From Heterohyrax brucei (lineage: Eukaryota; Chordata; Mammalia; Hyracoidea; Procaviidae): 64,000 bases of DNA. Below the pieces are notes generated by a model, which was not told the DNA's origin, ran no database searches, and saw only the letters and a program-made list of their open reading frames with translations. The DNA is taken from the NCBI GenBank assembly GCA_028571685.1, contig CM053143.1, forward strand, positions 10,407,501 to 10,471,500, written 5' to 3'. This document shows, piece after piece, positions 1 to 11,375 of the stretch; positions within the stretch are counted from its first letter, which is position 1; each line of letters starts with the position of its first letter. The position numbers and the translations under genes are program-made.

Positions 1-1227
1 TATTATACTTTGCCAAGCAACCAAAGATGGAATATTATGGGGTTATTATTCAACAAAATTGTAAAAGCAGGTTGAGTCTGTACCACATCTGTCTAACTTG
101 AAGATTATGAAGTTCTCTTCCAATGAGCCTACTAGTGAAATCAAGAAAATTAAAATTGTTCTTAAAATTGGTTAGAGGAAAGGATTAGTTAAACAGGGTT
201 GACTAAAAACACATACGACCAGTTGCAGCATAAAAGTCCATTCAAAAGTAATGTAAGTAAAAATTACAAGACCATTCCCCAACCCTCCCCAAATCATTGA
301 ACAGCATTTTAAATCTTTATTTGAAGTCTTTATTTAAAAATACCCAAAAGGGGAATAGGAGGGTGTCACATAGTAAACTATCCCAAGACTCCCTCTCTAT
401 TCTATCTCACCAAAGATTCCTTTGTCCAAATAGTTGCCCCTCGCCAAATATTCCCCACAGCCTCTGTAAATACTGTCTTCCTGTGCTGCCTCTTCTATTG
501 CTTTGCCCTGACCTGTCCCTTTCACCTTTTCTTCTCCCCTTTCAAGACAGTACCACTGAACACGTATACACTGAACACTTATACACTGAACACGTATACA
601 CTGAACACAAACGATGAACCAGTCACAGTGCGTGTAGCAGGAAGTGCAACTTTCAAAGAAAATCTCTTGCTCTCAAAAGGCTATCAGACTGGTAAACAGA
701 CAGTTCTAATGCAAACTAGTATGGGAAAAGCTACAGAAAGCAGGTCATGCTAGGAGCATACAGGAAACACACCTTATATTTTCTGGTTTTAGAAAAAAAT
801 TGGCCAGCAAATTCATTCTGACTCAGAGCAAACCTATGACCGACAGGAGTTTTCTAATGTAGCTTTGTCTAAATATTGTTTAAAGGAATATTTACTTAAG
901 ATTTTAAATCCAAGTATTTGTTATAATTCATAAAAAAAAAAAACTGAATCAAATGTGCAAATTAAAAATATGTGTGTAAGGATACATGTTGAAAGTTTAT
1001 CAGCCAGCCAATAAAAACAAATCATTGGTACAACTGAAAAATATTATTTGAAAATGTAGCCTTTATATTAATGAGGTTTTAGCTTTCTCTTATTCTGTTC
1101 ATAACTTGTCACATAATAGGGTTCATATACCAGGATATGTACAATCACTTGGAATAATCAGTGTAGCATAAAATGTAGTAATTAATTTCCTGAAAAACAT
1201 AATGTTAGATAAATGCAAAGCATTAAC
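1..1227. other. single-copy sequence, inferred intron 2 (partial)
   Basis: AT-rich sequence with no recognised repeat except a short tandem array at 553-609. On the gene model it is the start of the intron following the 1310-1228 exon. I see no further exon with convincing splice sites. Confidence 0.4.
553..609. repeat. 15-bp tandem repeat, about 4 copies
   Basis: The unit ACTGAACACGTATAC is repeated almost perfectly about four times. One copy has cttat in place of cgtat. This is a simple local minisatellite. Confidence 0.85.
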
Positions 1228-1310
1228 CTCATTTATTTTCTCATAATGTTGAGCAATGAGAGTTTTTGCCTCTTGAAACAAATCTTGCTTGGCGATCTCT
1301 AACGTAGGAC
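1228..1310 (-). CDS. IQCM: second coding exon of the IQCM-like host gene
   Basis: On the minus strand a pyrimidine-rich tract ending in tttctgttttag precedes position 1310, a strong splice acceptor. The exon ends at GAG|gttaat (donor at 1227-1226), an acceptable donor. Its 83 nt are open in only one frame: two bases complete a Gly codon from the previous exon, followed by 27 codons that begin PTLEIAKQDLFQEAKTL and end with HYEKINE. The exon ends on a codon boundary (phase 0). The peptide is charged and helix-like, with no repeat ancestry that I recognise, and the surrounding sequence looks single-copy. Together with the exon at 10113-10077 it gives a 40-residue N-terminus matching my memory of IQCM. 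Later exons, including any with the IQ motif, must lie beyond position 1 on the left. The alternative is a chance open stretch between splice-like sites, which the matched phases make less likely. Confidence 0.62.
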
Positions 1311-2399
1311 CTAAAACAGAAACACAGAGAAGTATATTATTTGTTTAACGCAGTTAATGGGCTTCCAATCAAATCTGGTGAAATTAAAATATGAAATAAA
1401 AATAGTTGGGAAGTTTTGAATCTTATAGGATTTATAAAAGTGGAAGTGGAGGCCCAAAAACATTAGTGAAATACTGCTTAAGATAACATTTTGTTTTTAA
1501 AAACAAAAACTCAGGGTATAATGGTCAGAGTGGCAAGATACGATATCTTAAATCATTAAGGTTGGAAAAAGAGACAACACAAACAAAACTGAAATATTCT
1601 TCTTCAGTGTTGAAACAGCCTTTGAATGCTACTGTACAGAAGAAACAACACACTACTTTGAGCACAAAGAAGTTATCATCAACTCGACCTATATTCTCTA
1701 AAGCGTATCTGTTTACCAATGCATGTGGCTGTACATTTCTTCAAGAATATTTACCCTACAATTTGCCAATAAAATTATAACTGCAAAATATAATTCCCAA
1801 TTTTAGAAAAAAGTTCCTGTCAGGATGATTCTGACTCATCACAATCCTAGCAAACTTCAATAGGTTTACTAAATAGAAATAAAAAAAAGCACTGAATAAA
1901 AATGGGAGATATTATTATAACTATTGTCTCATGTTTTCCTAAAATTCTTTCTTATGAACAGAATTGTATAGCATTTACATAGAATGCAATATTCTCATTT
2001 ATTCTTTAAGCTTTTCTCCTTAAACAGTCTCTTTGTTTTGTTTTAGCTGACTTGATATTTATGAGAATCCCTAGGCTTTTTCCTTTGAACTTGGATTCAG
2101 TAAAAATTAAACATATTATCTTACCCAAATTAGATTTTTGGTCTGACTAGTGCGTTCTTTATTTCTTTAATTTCAACTCCTTTAGCATTCTTATGCTCAG
2201 TTTTTTCTCTTTCTTCTTTTCACTCACCCAAATTTTAAGAGGTCAAAAATTCCACCTTCACACAAATCAAAACTGTAAACAGATACTACCACCACCACAA
2301 TATCTCAAATTAAAAAGACTAGTAACACACGTGGTTTGTACAGACGTAGAGCAACTAAAACTCTCACATGTTACAGGTGGAAATGTAAAATAGAATAAT

Positions 2400-2790
2400 T
2401 TGGAGAAAAGATGAAAATTTCTTATAAAGCTAAATACACATCTATAACCTAGTGATTCCATTCCTATGTGTTTGCCAAAGGGAGAAAAACATATATATTT
2501 ACCAAAAGATGTAGTATATAATTTTCATAGAATCTTAAAAAAAAAAAATTCCCATCAAGTCAACTCCAACTCATGGTGACACCATAGGACAGAGTAGAAC
2601 TGCCCCACAGTGATTCCGAAGAGCAGCGGTAGATTTGGATTGCCAAACTTTTGGTTAACAGCCATAACATTTAACCACTACACCTCTAGGTCTCCCTCTA
2701 TACTCAAATGGAAACAGCCAAGCAATGCATCAACAGGAGTATGGATAAGTAGTAGATGCATAAAGTACTACTTGGCAATAAAAAACAACC
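2400..2790 (+). mobile_element. old L1 3' end fragment
   Basis: The text around 2450-2520 and 2700-2790 follows the common mammalian L1 3' end, with phrases like 'tgattccattcctatgtgtttgcc', 'catcaacaggagtatggataa' and 'actacttggcaataaaaa'. It is strongly diverged and is split by an AfroSINE at 2537-2697. Boundaries are approximate. Confidence 0.6.
2537..2697 (-). mobile_element. AfroSINE
   Basis: Minus-strand copy. The 3' tail (cccatcaagtcaactccaac) lies at the left next to an A-run, and the tRNA-like head (ttggttaacagcc...accactacacctctaggtctccc) lies at the right. It is inserted into the old L1 tail. Confidence 0.85.
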
Positions 2791-3925
2791 TGGGGTGGAG
2801 TCAAGGTGGCGGACTAAGAACATGTCTCCCTACATCCTTCTGGAAACAAAGACCTGAATTGATAATCAAACGGAGCCTTCTGATCACTTAATCAGTCCCA
2901 GGACACAGCACAGGGCTGTTAATTTGGACTTCTTGCCACTGAGCGAAAAACCTTCTCGCTTTCGTTGACTCCCGCTCCTGGCTAGCCCTGGCTCTCAGGG
3001 ACGGAAGGTAAATGCACCATTTTGACTTTTTTCACTCTGTCTTGGCCGGCAGGCGGAGCTGGGTGTTGCCTAGCAACTAGACTCAGATGCGCTGCTGGGG
3101 GGATAGGCAGGCAAAATCCCCATATTTTGAGAGCCAGGCTTAGGACTCTGTTAATCTAGCCACTTTGGGCCTGTCTTTTTATCTCCGCCACAGCAGGGTT
3201 TGTACGGACTCGCACTGCCAGTGTGTGGGATGCCATGCTGGGTATGGAAATTTTAGCGGGACCTAATTCTTAGCCAGCGCCTGCAAACAGGACATCACTT
3301 CTCAGACAGAAAAGCAGTAATTTACACAGTGCTGTCTACAGCGGGGGCCCTGCAACAGAAGCAGAGGAATCACTACCTCTAGGCACCTTTAGCCCCTGTA
3401 TCTGCGGCCTGTGTGGAGGATGCCATCTTGGATACATGGCTGCAGCTGGACCTAGTTCCTAGCTTGGGAGCCAGAGCCTGCCCACTGGAGAGCACTTTTC
3501 TACCAGAAAAGCAGTAGACTGGGCCCTGTCAGCAGAAGCCAACAGGGCAGTAGCATTGCTGTATTCTGAACTAGTTTGTATCATCTGGGGTTGGATATAG
3601 AGGTGCTTACTTTGTCAGTTGGGAAGAGGGACCTCTACATCTGAAAACCTGACTGACTTGGGAAGTGATCAAATACTTTTGCTTTACATTTTAAGACAGC
3701 CTAGAGAAACATCTTCAGTCCATCCTCACAGTATCTCTTTCAGCCTCTACTTACTCACATGGGACCCAAAAATCAACAGATGAGAAATCACCCATGGCTT
3801 CAGAAGGCTCCCAAACAAAATAACCAAGGAGTTTTCCAGATGAAGAAACTTTTTTGAAAGCATCAGAAAGTGAATACAAAATGATTACATACAGACCTCT
3901 TGAAGACCTTATGCAAAAAACAACC
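2791..3925 (+). mobile_element. L1 5' UTR plus start of ORF1
   Basis: Begins 'ggggtggagtcaaggtggcgg', a YY1-like L1 5' end, and runs through a relatively GC-rich 5' UTR. The start of ORF1 is near 3795 (atggcttcagaaggctcc...), followed by a stretch with 'ttttccagatgaagaaac'. The same layout recurs at 50036-51000, with nearly the same wording. It stops near 3925 with no ORF2 or 3' end, so it is an isolated 5' fragment. Confidence 0.75.
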
Positions 3926-6115
3926 TAACTCTAACAAACACAGTAACATGAATATACCTCAGATACAATATCCCAGGTAAAAGCATTTTATTCAATCAGT
4001 GTTCACTTAAATTTCTTCTAAAATCACTGTATGTTCGAAAATTTCATAATATAATATTGAGGACAAAACTCACTTTTAATTCCTTCCTAAAATTTCCTGT
4101 TGCTTTTTACCATGCAGACTCATGGATCACAGGTAGCTGGTTTGGGGGCCAGTGACATCATAAATAGTGAAATCTGAGTAACATCTTAGCAGAAAGAAGA
4201 GGAATGACTAGGCTCAGACTGACCACAAAAGGGATAGCTTTAGAGAGGAAATACGGCCAAAAAGTGACCTATCAAGAGAAACAGCCCTGGAAGTGTCCCT
4301 CTGAAGTTATTCTAGAAACAGCAATACCTCTCCTAACTCTAGCTTCTCCTAACTCATCATCAAATTCAAATTTTCTTGTCTTTCCACAATCCTCAGTGTA
4401 TCCTTCCAACATTCATAGCCATCTAAGTATCTTTAAGGATTTGACTAGAATTTTTTTCTTCTTCTCAGTGAAGAATAATTGTTAAGACTACATGCACAAG
4501 TTTCTAGAGAAGTGCATATATTCCTTGCACAGACCAGAACACAAAGCTACATGTGATTGGATGAGTGTCATTAACAGCTCTGATAATTTTCATCATTCAA
4601 GGGTATAAGGTATACCATGCTCACATGAGAAAGAGACTAGGAATTAAAATTGCATGTTTCATCAAGTTCCAAGTAAAATCTAAACCTCTTTCAAGGGGTC
4701 CTTCCACCAAAGCATGTAATTCCTGGAGATATGACAGTGAGTTATCCAGAGGTGTTACTTCACAATGTGTTTGTTTTTCTCAGCCTCTCATGATAATTAT
4801 GTCCTCTTTTAATTCTCTTTTCCTGACTAATCAAACTTTCATTATAATCATTTCTATAACTGTCATACACATGACAAGTGACAGAATCTATCAACAGATA
4901 CATTATCAGTTTTTATGAAAAATGTAGCTTAGTAAAAACCATAGGATCTTCATAGCCAATGAAACCCTGGAGATGATCAACATAGCATTCATTGACAGGT
5001 AAAGTTCAGATACCTGGAGGGCCTGAGTGTCTTCTGAAGTCACACAGCCGGCCTGTAACTCTGCATAGGCACCAGTCCCCAGAGTCCTTTGCTGCTTTTT
5101 GCTATGTTGCTGCTTTTCCTGATGCCTTGTATCCAAGACTAGAGACTCCTCTGAGACTGGACTGGCCACCCTGGAGAAACATCCACATTTCCCTGTAGAC
5201 CCACGGGCACTTGAACTTCAAGTGGGCAGCTTTGTACCATTCTTGTGATTTAAGGTGCTGGGCAGCTGTTCTGGTGTTCTAGTGTAACTAAAAATTAACC
5301 TTTGATAGAGAGTTAAAGGTTCAAGATAGAACTGTCTTCCTAACTGGGTTCTCTGGTCATCAGGGATATGTCTCATTTTCTCTTCTGTCCAGTACCTGTT
5401 AACTATGGAGAAGCTAGCAGTATACTCTAGCAACCCTAAAGATCTCACTGGGCCCAGCGAGGAGACTTCCATTCATTAGGGGACAACCATGGCATTGTCT
5501 ATACAGTCAGGCCATGAAGTTCTCAAATGGCACAAGGCCTGGCATATTTACAAAGGAGCAGAAAAGGGCAGCAAAACCCAGAGTATAGCAATTTCACACA
5601 AATCCCGAGCTGGCTCCACTGAAGGTACATTGACACACTGACACATTGACTTCCCTGGGGGTCCCATGTCCTTCTTGTCATTTAAAGTGCTGGGACAATC
5701 ACTGTCATTTTCTCCTGTAAGTAACACTTAGCCTTTGATCAAAGGAATTAAATTCTAGAGGCAGCACAAGATTCTTGTAGGTCAGTGTCTCTGAAAAGGC
5801 AAAGCTAACTTCTCTTTTTTAGTATCATAGTTTCTAGGGATATGAATATATTCATTCACCAAATGAGTCTAAAACTTACAGTAAATTGAAAAACTCCGAC
5901 ATTAAGGACCATTCAGTTATAGTCTCTGAGGCTTCCATTTCTTTATTCACAATGGGTTAAATGTCTAAGCATGAAGCTTTTATACTTTCAAGTACATATT
6001 ATAACTTCAGTTATTAAGAGGAAGTTGCCAAGGTCAGCTGCTTCCCTTTTGTTAAAACAAACCTATAATTAAGATTTGTTTATTTGCAAACATGTATTGA
6101 TTGAATATGGACTGA
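3926..6115. other. no recognised feature
   Basis: Intronic single-copy-looking sequence. Reading frames here (for example 4204-4485, 4565-4918 and 5218-5472) show no family resemblance, codon pattern or convincing splice sites. Confidence 0.5.
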
Positions 6116-6335
6116 GTTCTAAGAGCTCTTATTCTTAGTCATACTCTCCCTCTGAGTTTGAATTCCTACTTACTCATGAGATTTATTTCCTTAAGCCTTC
6201 CTTTTCTCATTTACAAATGACATAATACACTTCTTGCACAAAGGTTGTTATGGAGATCAACTTACATATTGCCGAAAAGTACTTAGAACAGTGCCTGGCA
6301 CATAAAAACTTTCTATAACTGCAATTATCATTACC
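6116..6335 (+). mobile_element. MIR SINE
   Basis: Carries the MIR core and tail: 'ccttccttttctcatttacaaatgac', then 'gttatggagatcaac', then 'agtacttagaacagtgcctggcacat' near 6280-6303. Old and diverged. Confidence 0.75.
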
Positions 6336-6365
6336 ATTGTTATTACTGTATTATTATCATTGGAC

Positions 6366-6441
6366 TAGGTAAAGTTCCCTTCTGTTGTACATGGAATCAC
6401 CATGAGTCAGAGCCTGTACATGGAAACTAATATAACTAACA
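6366..6441 (+). mobile_element. AfroSINE 3' fragment
   Basis: Only the tail half is recognisable ('atggaatcaccatgagtcag...'). Diverged. Confidence 0.45.
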
Positions 6442-6572
6442 CAATTGGGTGAAATTTTCCCCAAAAGTGTTTTTATAGTTAATTTCACTTGTCAATCCTC
6501 ATGTCTTCAATAGTACAAAGATGGACTTTCTAAATTAGTTTGAATGGGTTAAGTCTTACTACTATGGTTCTT

Positions 6573-6741
6573 TGGAGACCCTGGAGGTGTAGCAATTAAG
6601 AGCTATGGCTGCTAACCAAAAAGATAGGCAGTTCGAATCCACCAGGCATTCCATGGAAACTCTATGGAGCAGCTTTACTCTGTCCTGAAAGGGTCCATTA
6701 TGAGTAGAATTGACCTGACAACAGCAGGGTTTTTTTTTGTA
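6573..6741 (+). mobile_element. AfroSINE, full length
   Basis: Head 'ggagaccctggaggtgtagc', B-box-like 'cagttcgaatcc', body 'gaaactctatggagcag', and tail 'gagtagaattgacctgacaacagcaggg' ending in a T-rich run. Confidence 0.9.
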
Positions 6742-6753
6742 ATGGCTCTTTAA

Positions 6754-7165
6754 GGAGACTTGGTGGTGCAGTGCTTAAGCACTCAGCCACTATGGAAAGG
6801 TCAGCAGTTTGAACTAGGACTCTGGGGCTTCCGACAGTTTTGAACTCCTGTTTAGAATTTGCATTTTTAACAAGTGCTTTGCTGAAAATTTGCATTTCCA
6901 CTCCAGATATACTGAATCAGAATCTAGATTTAAATATGATTCTCCTGGTGATTCGTACGCATAACTTCCAGGGGTTTGAAGCAGAATTAACCAGCTCAAA
7001 GCCCTGGTTTGAACCCACCTAGAGTATCTGCAGGAGAAAGACCTGATGATCTGTATCTTTAAAGATTACAGCCAAGAAAACTCTATGAATTAGTTATATT
7101 TTGTTCCATGAGGCCACTACAAGTCAGAATCAACTCAGTAGAACTCAGCAACTGGTTCTTTTTAT
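6754..7165 (+). mobile_element. long-form AfroSINE, interrupted
   Basis: The tRNA-like head (aggagacttggtggtgcagtgc... to cagtttgaac) is separated from the rest of the SINE (gaacccacctag...gagaaagacctgatgatctg...aagattacagcc...cagaatcaactcag) by a 192-bp insertion at 6815-7006. The two parts rejoin exactly if one copy of GTTTGAAC is removed. Confidence 0.85.
6815..7006. mobile_element. hAT-like non-autonomous DNA transposon inside an AfroSINE
   Basis: This 192-bp block is flanked by a perfect 8-bp duplication, GTTTGAAC (6807-6814 and 7007-7014); 8 bp is the hAT target-site size. The ends (taggactctg... and ...caaagccctg) match as inverted repeats at 7 of 10 positions. Internal wording (gaatcagaatct, cctggtgattc) and length are reminiscent of MER5-like elements, but I cannot assign a family. 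Confidence 0.6.
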
Positions 7166-7914
7166 CCAAACTATTTAATTAATATATTCACAAATAAAAT
7201 CTTTTCATGTTTGTATTTTTCAGGTTACTAGATCCAAAAAAGCAATAACAAATCATTTGAAGCAATAACTTTTTTATTATTATTATAAGATTCATAGTAA
7301 GATTGAAATAGTCATATGAAAGTTACCGAAACATAATAAGTGCAAGTGTTAACATATCCATGGGGAAAAATATGCGTGTCTCTAGTCCCCCAAATTTTTA
7401 CTAGCCTAAAATAATATCTTAAATTCGTTTTATCTTTTAAAAACATCCTCGTTCTTCATACGTCATCAATTTAATGCTATTGTAGTCTGTACAGTTTCTC
7501 CAGAAAATCTCAGATGACACCAAAAGAAGATATAGATAGGAAACGATGACAGAATGAGTAACTAGTCATCTCTTGAGTATAATGATTTAGCAAGACTCTT
7601 CTGCATCTTAAAAAAATCCAGGGGCTTACAAAGTGTTGTTCACAATCAGAGCACAAACAACTAGTATTAGAGAGTTTGATTTCCATCCTTCCCACCAATA
7701 GGCTGCATTCTTCAAAATGAAAATTCACAAAAAACTTACAGAGGAATATATTACAAACAAAGATGTGTGGATACATGGCTAAAGCCATTCTTATTTATAT
7801 ATAATCACATTAAGAGCTTGACTGCCTATGCTGTTTGATCTCACAGGTTTTAGGAAATCCTCACCTCAGGTTCAATTGTATTCAACTCAACATAGCGTCA
7901 TTAAACATCTCACT

Positions 7915-7972
7915 AAACATAGGGTCATCATGGGCCAGTATCGACCTGATAGCAACTGACTTGGTCTTTGGG
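7915..7972 (+). mobile_element. AfroSINE tail remnant
   Basis: 'gggtcatcatgggccag' followed by 'tatcgacctgatagcaactg' matches the 3' body and tail of AfroSINE. No head is visible. Confidence 0.45.
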
Positions 7973-8661
7973 TTGTAACAGCCAGATACTGACTTTGGTG
8001 TTAAATGTGCTGAAATAAATGAGACACTATCCCTGCTTTCCAGATGCTTAAGAATCTAGTGCATGAGCCAGGGCCAAGTGCCGTGAGTGCATGAACAATC
8101 TGTAAATAAATGCCAAGCTATTTTGAAAGATAGGTGCTGTTTTAAAGTCAACATAAACCATCCTCTACCACCAGCTTACTAATGTATGAATTTCCCTTTA
8201 AGGAGATAAAGCTTTTCATTGTATCATTAAAACTAAGATTTGAAACAGCAATGCCCCAAGGGAAATAACACAATGAATCAAATCCATGCTAAGGCAGTGA
8301 TTTTATAACTGTGCTTCTTTCATCTCTGGTGCCTAAGGGCTATTCCTTGTTTGAATCAGAACAGCTCAGTTCTTATCTGTTTTACATATTCGTTTTCTTC
8401 CTAAGATCTGTTTTCAGGAAAAGAATTCCTTGAATAAAAATAATAATCAAACACCAAACCAAACCCATTGCCTTCCAGTCAGTTTGGAGTAGGCAAGTAA
8501 AAACCAAATAAGCAAAGTTTGGCACTTGTTGCATGTGCTAAAAGATCTGTTCAGATGGAACAAAAAGTTAGAAGTGCCAAGGAAAAGGGGTAAGTTGGAG
8601 AGGGAAGAAGCTGGAACTAATATCATTAGCTCAAGGCTAAACAGTTGTGGAAGCAAAATCT

Positions 8662-8681
8662 GGGGGGGTGGGGGGGGGGGG
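8662..8681 (+). repeat. poly-G tract
   Basis: Seven Gs, one T, then a run of twelve Gs in otherwise AT-rich intron sequence. It could form a G-quadruplex on the plus strand, the non-template strand being minus for the inferred gene. Confidence 0.9.
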
Positions 8682-10076
8682 AACAAACAGGAGCATGCCA
8701 AACCAAAACATTAAACAGAACAAATTATATTTAATTTCATTATATATAAGTGAAGAAACCATATATCATTTCTAGTTTTTTTTCAAAAAGAGTAAAGAAC
8801 CAAGTAAAACTCAAATTTCAAGTTGCATAATGGTTGCCTTCTTCTATAACACACGTTCACCAACAATTTCCCACACTGTTTTCTGCATAAAGACCCATCT
8901 CTTAAGTTCCAGTTGAGTGGTACTGTGCTGAGTTGCCTTATAGCAATACAACTTTCCTTACTTCCTTGCTCCTTTAATCCTTGGCTTTTTTTTTTAATTG
9001 AAGCATCTTATCCTTGTAACAATAAGTAACTAATAGATCCCCTACATATCTCAGAAAGATTTTATAAAATGTACTCAAAAGAATTTGTCTACATCAATAT
9101 TTCTCAGACTGGGATTAGGCTACTAGGAAACGAGAGGGAATTTCAAGTTCACAGCATCAAGTCTTCAAATATAAGTTAATCATGAGCAATGATCCAAAGG
9201 CAAAATGCAACTAGAGAACACTCCTCCTCCACTTTCTGCATCTTCCTTCTTTTCCACCCTTTGCATCTTTAAAAATGCATCGTATTATCCAACTAGAGAG
9301 TGAAAGAGACCCACACTGGCTCTGATTGGTAGCTCTGGGCAAGCACTAGCTGGCCTGTATCATGTAGTACTGAGATCACAAGAGCGAAGGGAGTGTGCGG
9401 AGCAAGAATTTCTAATAATCCTAGCTCTTTAACAGGATTTTCCATTTCTCTATTGTACTTCTTAAATCTAAATTTAAGGTTACTTGCAGCACTGGAAATT
9501 CTAGAACTCTTACGAAATTCACTTGAATAACACAGAATAACTAATTTTAGTAGCATATTTTATTCAAACAAAACATACTCCAAGTATTACCTTTTCAATA
9601 TTAATCAACATTACAAACAATATATTATATTCTTTATATTTTTGTCTAAGTCTTCAAAATCCAATGTGTATTTTTCACCTACCCATGTCATTTTGTCTAC
9701 TTTGATTTCGAGAACTGTGATTTGTAATAGGAGCTTCATACACCCAAGCTGTTCTAAGCATTCTTAAAAGTTCTCAGTAAACTGAACTTTAAGTCTTTCA
9801 AATTGAAATGAAAATGATTAAAAATTGAATATTCAGCTCCCTAGTTGTAATGCCACATTGCAAAGCACTAATAACCACATCCAACTAGTAGATGCAGTAT
9901 TGGACTGAACACTGAAGGTTGCTACTGCTCTCTCAAAACTTGTTTATATCTAAATAAAGGGAATGGTATGTGCCAATAAGTATAATATTCTGAGAATTAC
10001 TATTTCATTAACAGAAAAGTCAGCTTATAATAGTTCATGCACTGTGTCAAGTTCTTAGGTATGCCTGGATACTCAC

Positions 10077-10113
10077 CTTCAGCGTTTCCATGTATAGCCT
10101 CTGCAGTAGCCAT
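10077..10113 (-). CDS. IQCM: first coding exon (start codon) of an IQCM-like host gene
   Basis: Read on the minus strand, the ATG at 10113-10111 has G at -3 and G at +4, a good initiation context. It opens a 12-codon frame MATAEAIHGNAE plus one extra base, and then meets AAG|gtgagt at 10076, a near-perfect splice donor. The single leftover G joins the first two bases (GT) of the exon at 1310-1228 to make a Gly codon, so the two pieces are phase-compatible. The peptide agrees with my recollection of the N-terminus of IQCM, a vertebrate IQ-motif (calmodulin-binding type) protein; no IQ motif lies in this piece. The 5' UTR probably extends above 10113, but I see neither a clear acceptor nor a promoter, so the transcription start is unknown. 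The exon is too short for ordinary ORF detection. The exon call is moderately strong; the gene name is recall only. Confidence 0.6.
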
Positions 10114-10339
10114 AACGTGCCTTTAGGTTTATTTTCTGTTTGGTTTGTTGTTTTTCAAAAGAGGGGCTCCAGGTCCTTAAACACAGTTACATTAAAAAAA
10201 TCAGTGAAGATGAGTATTGATTTTAATTCACTCACTCAAGAAAAACAGCATTAATGCATTTTGAATAACATTATTCATCTAAAACCTACAGTGTCTTCTC
10301 CTCCAATAACAATAGGTTGCATTTTAAAACTCTAGTTTT

Positions 10340-10550
10340 ATCAAGTTCTTTTATAATCATTATCTTACCTTACAAATAACCTGATAGGAATTATTATCCC
10401 TGTTGTTCCTGAAGTTCTTCAAACTACAGCTCAGAGAGGTGAAATAACTTGTCAACATTAGCAGCTACTTAGTAACATTCACAAAAACTGAAATCCCATC
10501 TTTGGGACCAAGCTCTTTGCAGTACTTTTCACTACTCTACCTGGCACACC
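10340..10550 (-). mobile_element. MIR SINE
   Basis: Reverse-oriented MIR wording: 'attattatccctg', 'cagctcagagaggtgaaataac', and a CCTGGCA-type end. Old and diverged. Confidence 0.65.
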
Positions 10551-10589
10551 CCTTACACATTTCTGACATTGAACTTAGGTCTATGTTGG

Positions 10590-10760
10590 CCATCTGCACA
10601 CAATGTCCTAAGATTATTTTTAGCTTACCCATTCTTAAAACCTAAGTTTAAATTCCATCTCCTTCACAGTCACCTACCTCCAGTGTTTTTTCTGTCCCTC
10701 CCTGAAACATATTAGTTATGTTAGCCATGTCTAGTTCTTGAAACTTAGTATATACTAACC
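10590..10760 (+). mobile_element. possible L2 fragment
   Basis: 'aaattccatctcc...cctccctgaaac' and the following text loosely resemble the L2 3' region. Weak. Confidence 0.3.
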
Positions 10761-10778
10761 ATATAAGATACATGTGTG

Positions 10779-11098
10779 GTTAGCTGCTACTGAGTCAGCG
10801 TTGGACTCATGACAACATGACAATCTGATGCACAACAGAATGAAATGCTGCCTGGTCTTACACCCAGGCCAGTTACAGACTAGATCCACAGGATTTTTGC
10901 TAGCTCATTTTCGGGAGTAGATTTCCAAGCCTTTCTTCCCAATCTGCCTTAGTCTGGAAGCTTGTGAAGAAACCTCAGCATCATAGCGACAAAGCAAGCA
11001 CCCACAGACAGAAAGGTGATGGCTGAGCGTAAGGTACACTGGCCAGGAAACAAATCCATGTCTCCCTTTTGGAAAGCAAGAATTTTACCACAGACCCG
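10779..11098 (-). mobile_element. tRNA-Gly-headed SINE with RTE-type tail
   Basis: The left end has the 'ctgagtcagcgttggactc' tail. The middle has 'ttttcgggagtagatttcc' and 'gccttagtctggaag'. The right end (tggccaggaaacaaatcc, then aaagcaagaattttaccac) is the reverse complement of a decayed tRNA-Gly-like gene (A and B boxes). It is a different SINE type from the common AfroSINE. Confidence 0.7.
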
Positions 11099-11111
11099 TA
11101 GATGCATATCT

Positions 11112-11225
11112 TTAAAAAAAGCTGCCCTCAAATTGATTCTGACACATGGCAACTCTGCATGGACTCAAACCTCTGAATTTTCAATTAGCAGACAGATGCA
11201 TTAATCATTCGTACCACCCAGAGAC
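11112..11225 (-). mobile_element. AfroSINE, partial
   Basis: Tail 'ctcaaattgattctgacac' on the left, after an A-run, and a decayed head 'gtaccacccagagactc' on the right. Confidence 0.65.
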
Positions 11226-11335
11226 TCAGTCCTATCTTCCCAATCAGACTCCAAATGCCGTGAAAGCCAAACCATACTGTATGTTAGTGATAATGAACCC
11301 TAGAGTATTAGAATCATTAGGAGAGTTTTATACAG

Positions 11336-11371
11336 ATATATATATACATATATACATATATGTATATATAT
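11336..11371. repeat. AT/AC-type microsatellite
   Basis: Imperfect TA/CATA array, self-complementary, able to extrude as a hairpin. Confidence 0.85.
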
Positions 11372-11375
11372 CACA

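Larger units (their letters stand above)
1311..10076 (-). other. intron 1 of the IQCM-like gene (inferred)
   Basis: This is the 8.77-kb interval between the two inferred coding exons, bounded on the minus strand by gtgagt at the 5' end and tttctgttttag at the 3' end. It contains an old L1 tail, an L1 5' UTR fragment, a MIR, several AfroSINEs and a hAT-like insertion, listed separately. The stretches 1311-2400, 3926-6115, 7170-7910 and 7976-10076 contain no element or gene that I can identify. Confidence 0.5.

Noticed and set aside
553..609. CRISPR-like short array
   Set aside because: Units are contiguous with no spacers, in mammalian DNA; a simple minisatellite.
10990..11098. Possible tRNA-Gly gene (reverse)
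   Set aside because: The boxes are decayed, the acceptor stem does not pair, and it is the head of a SINE.
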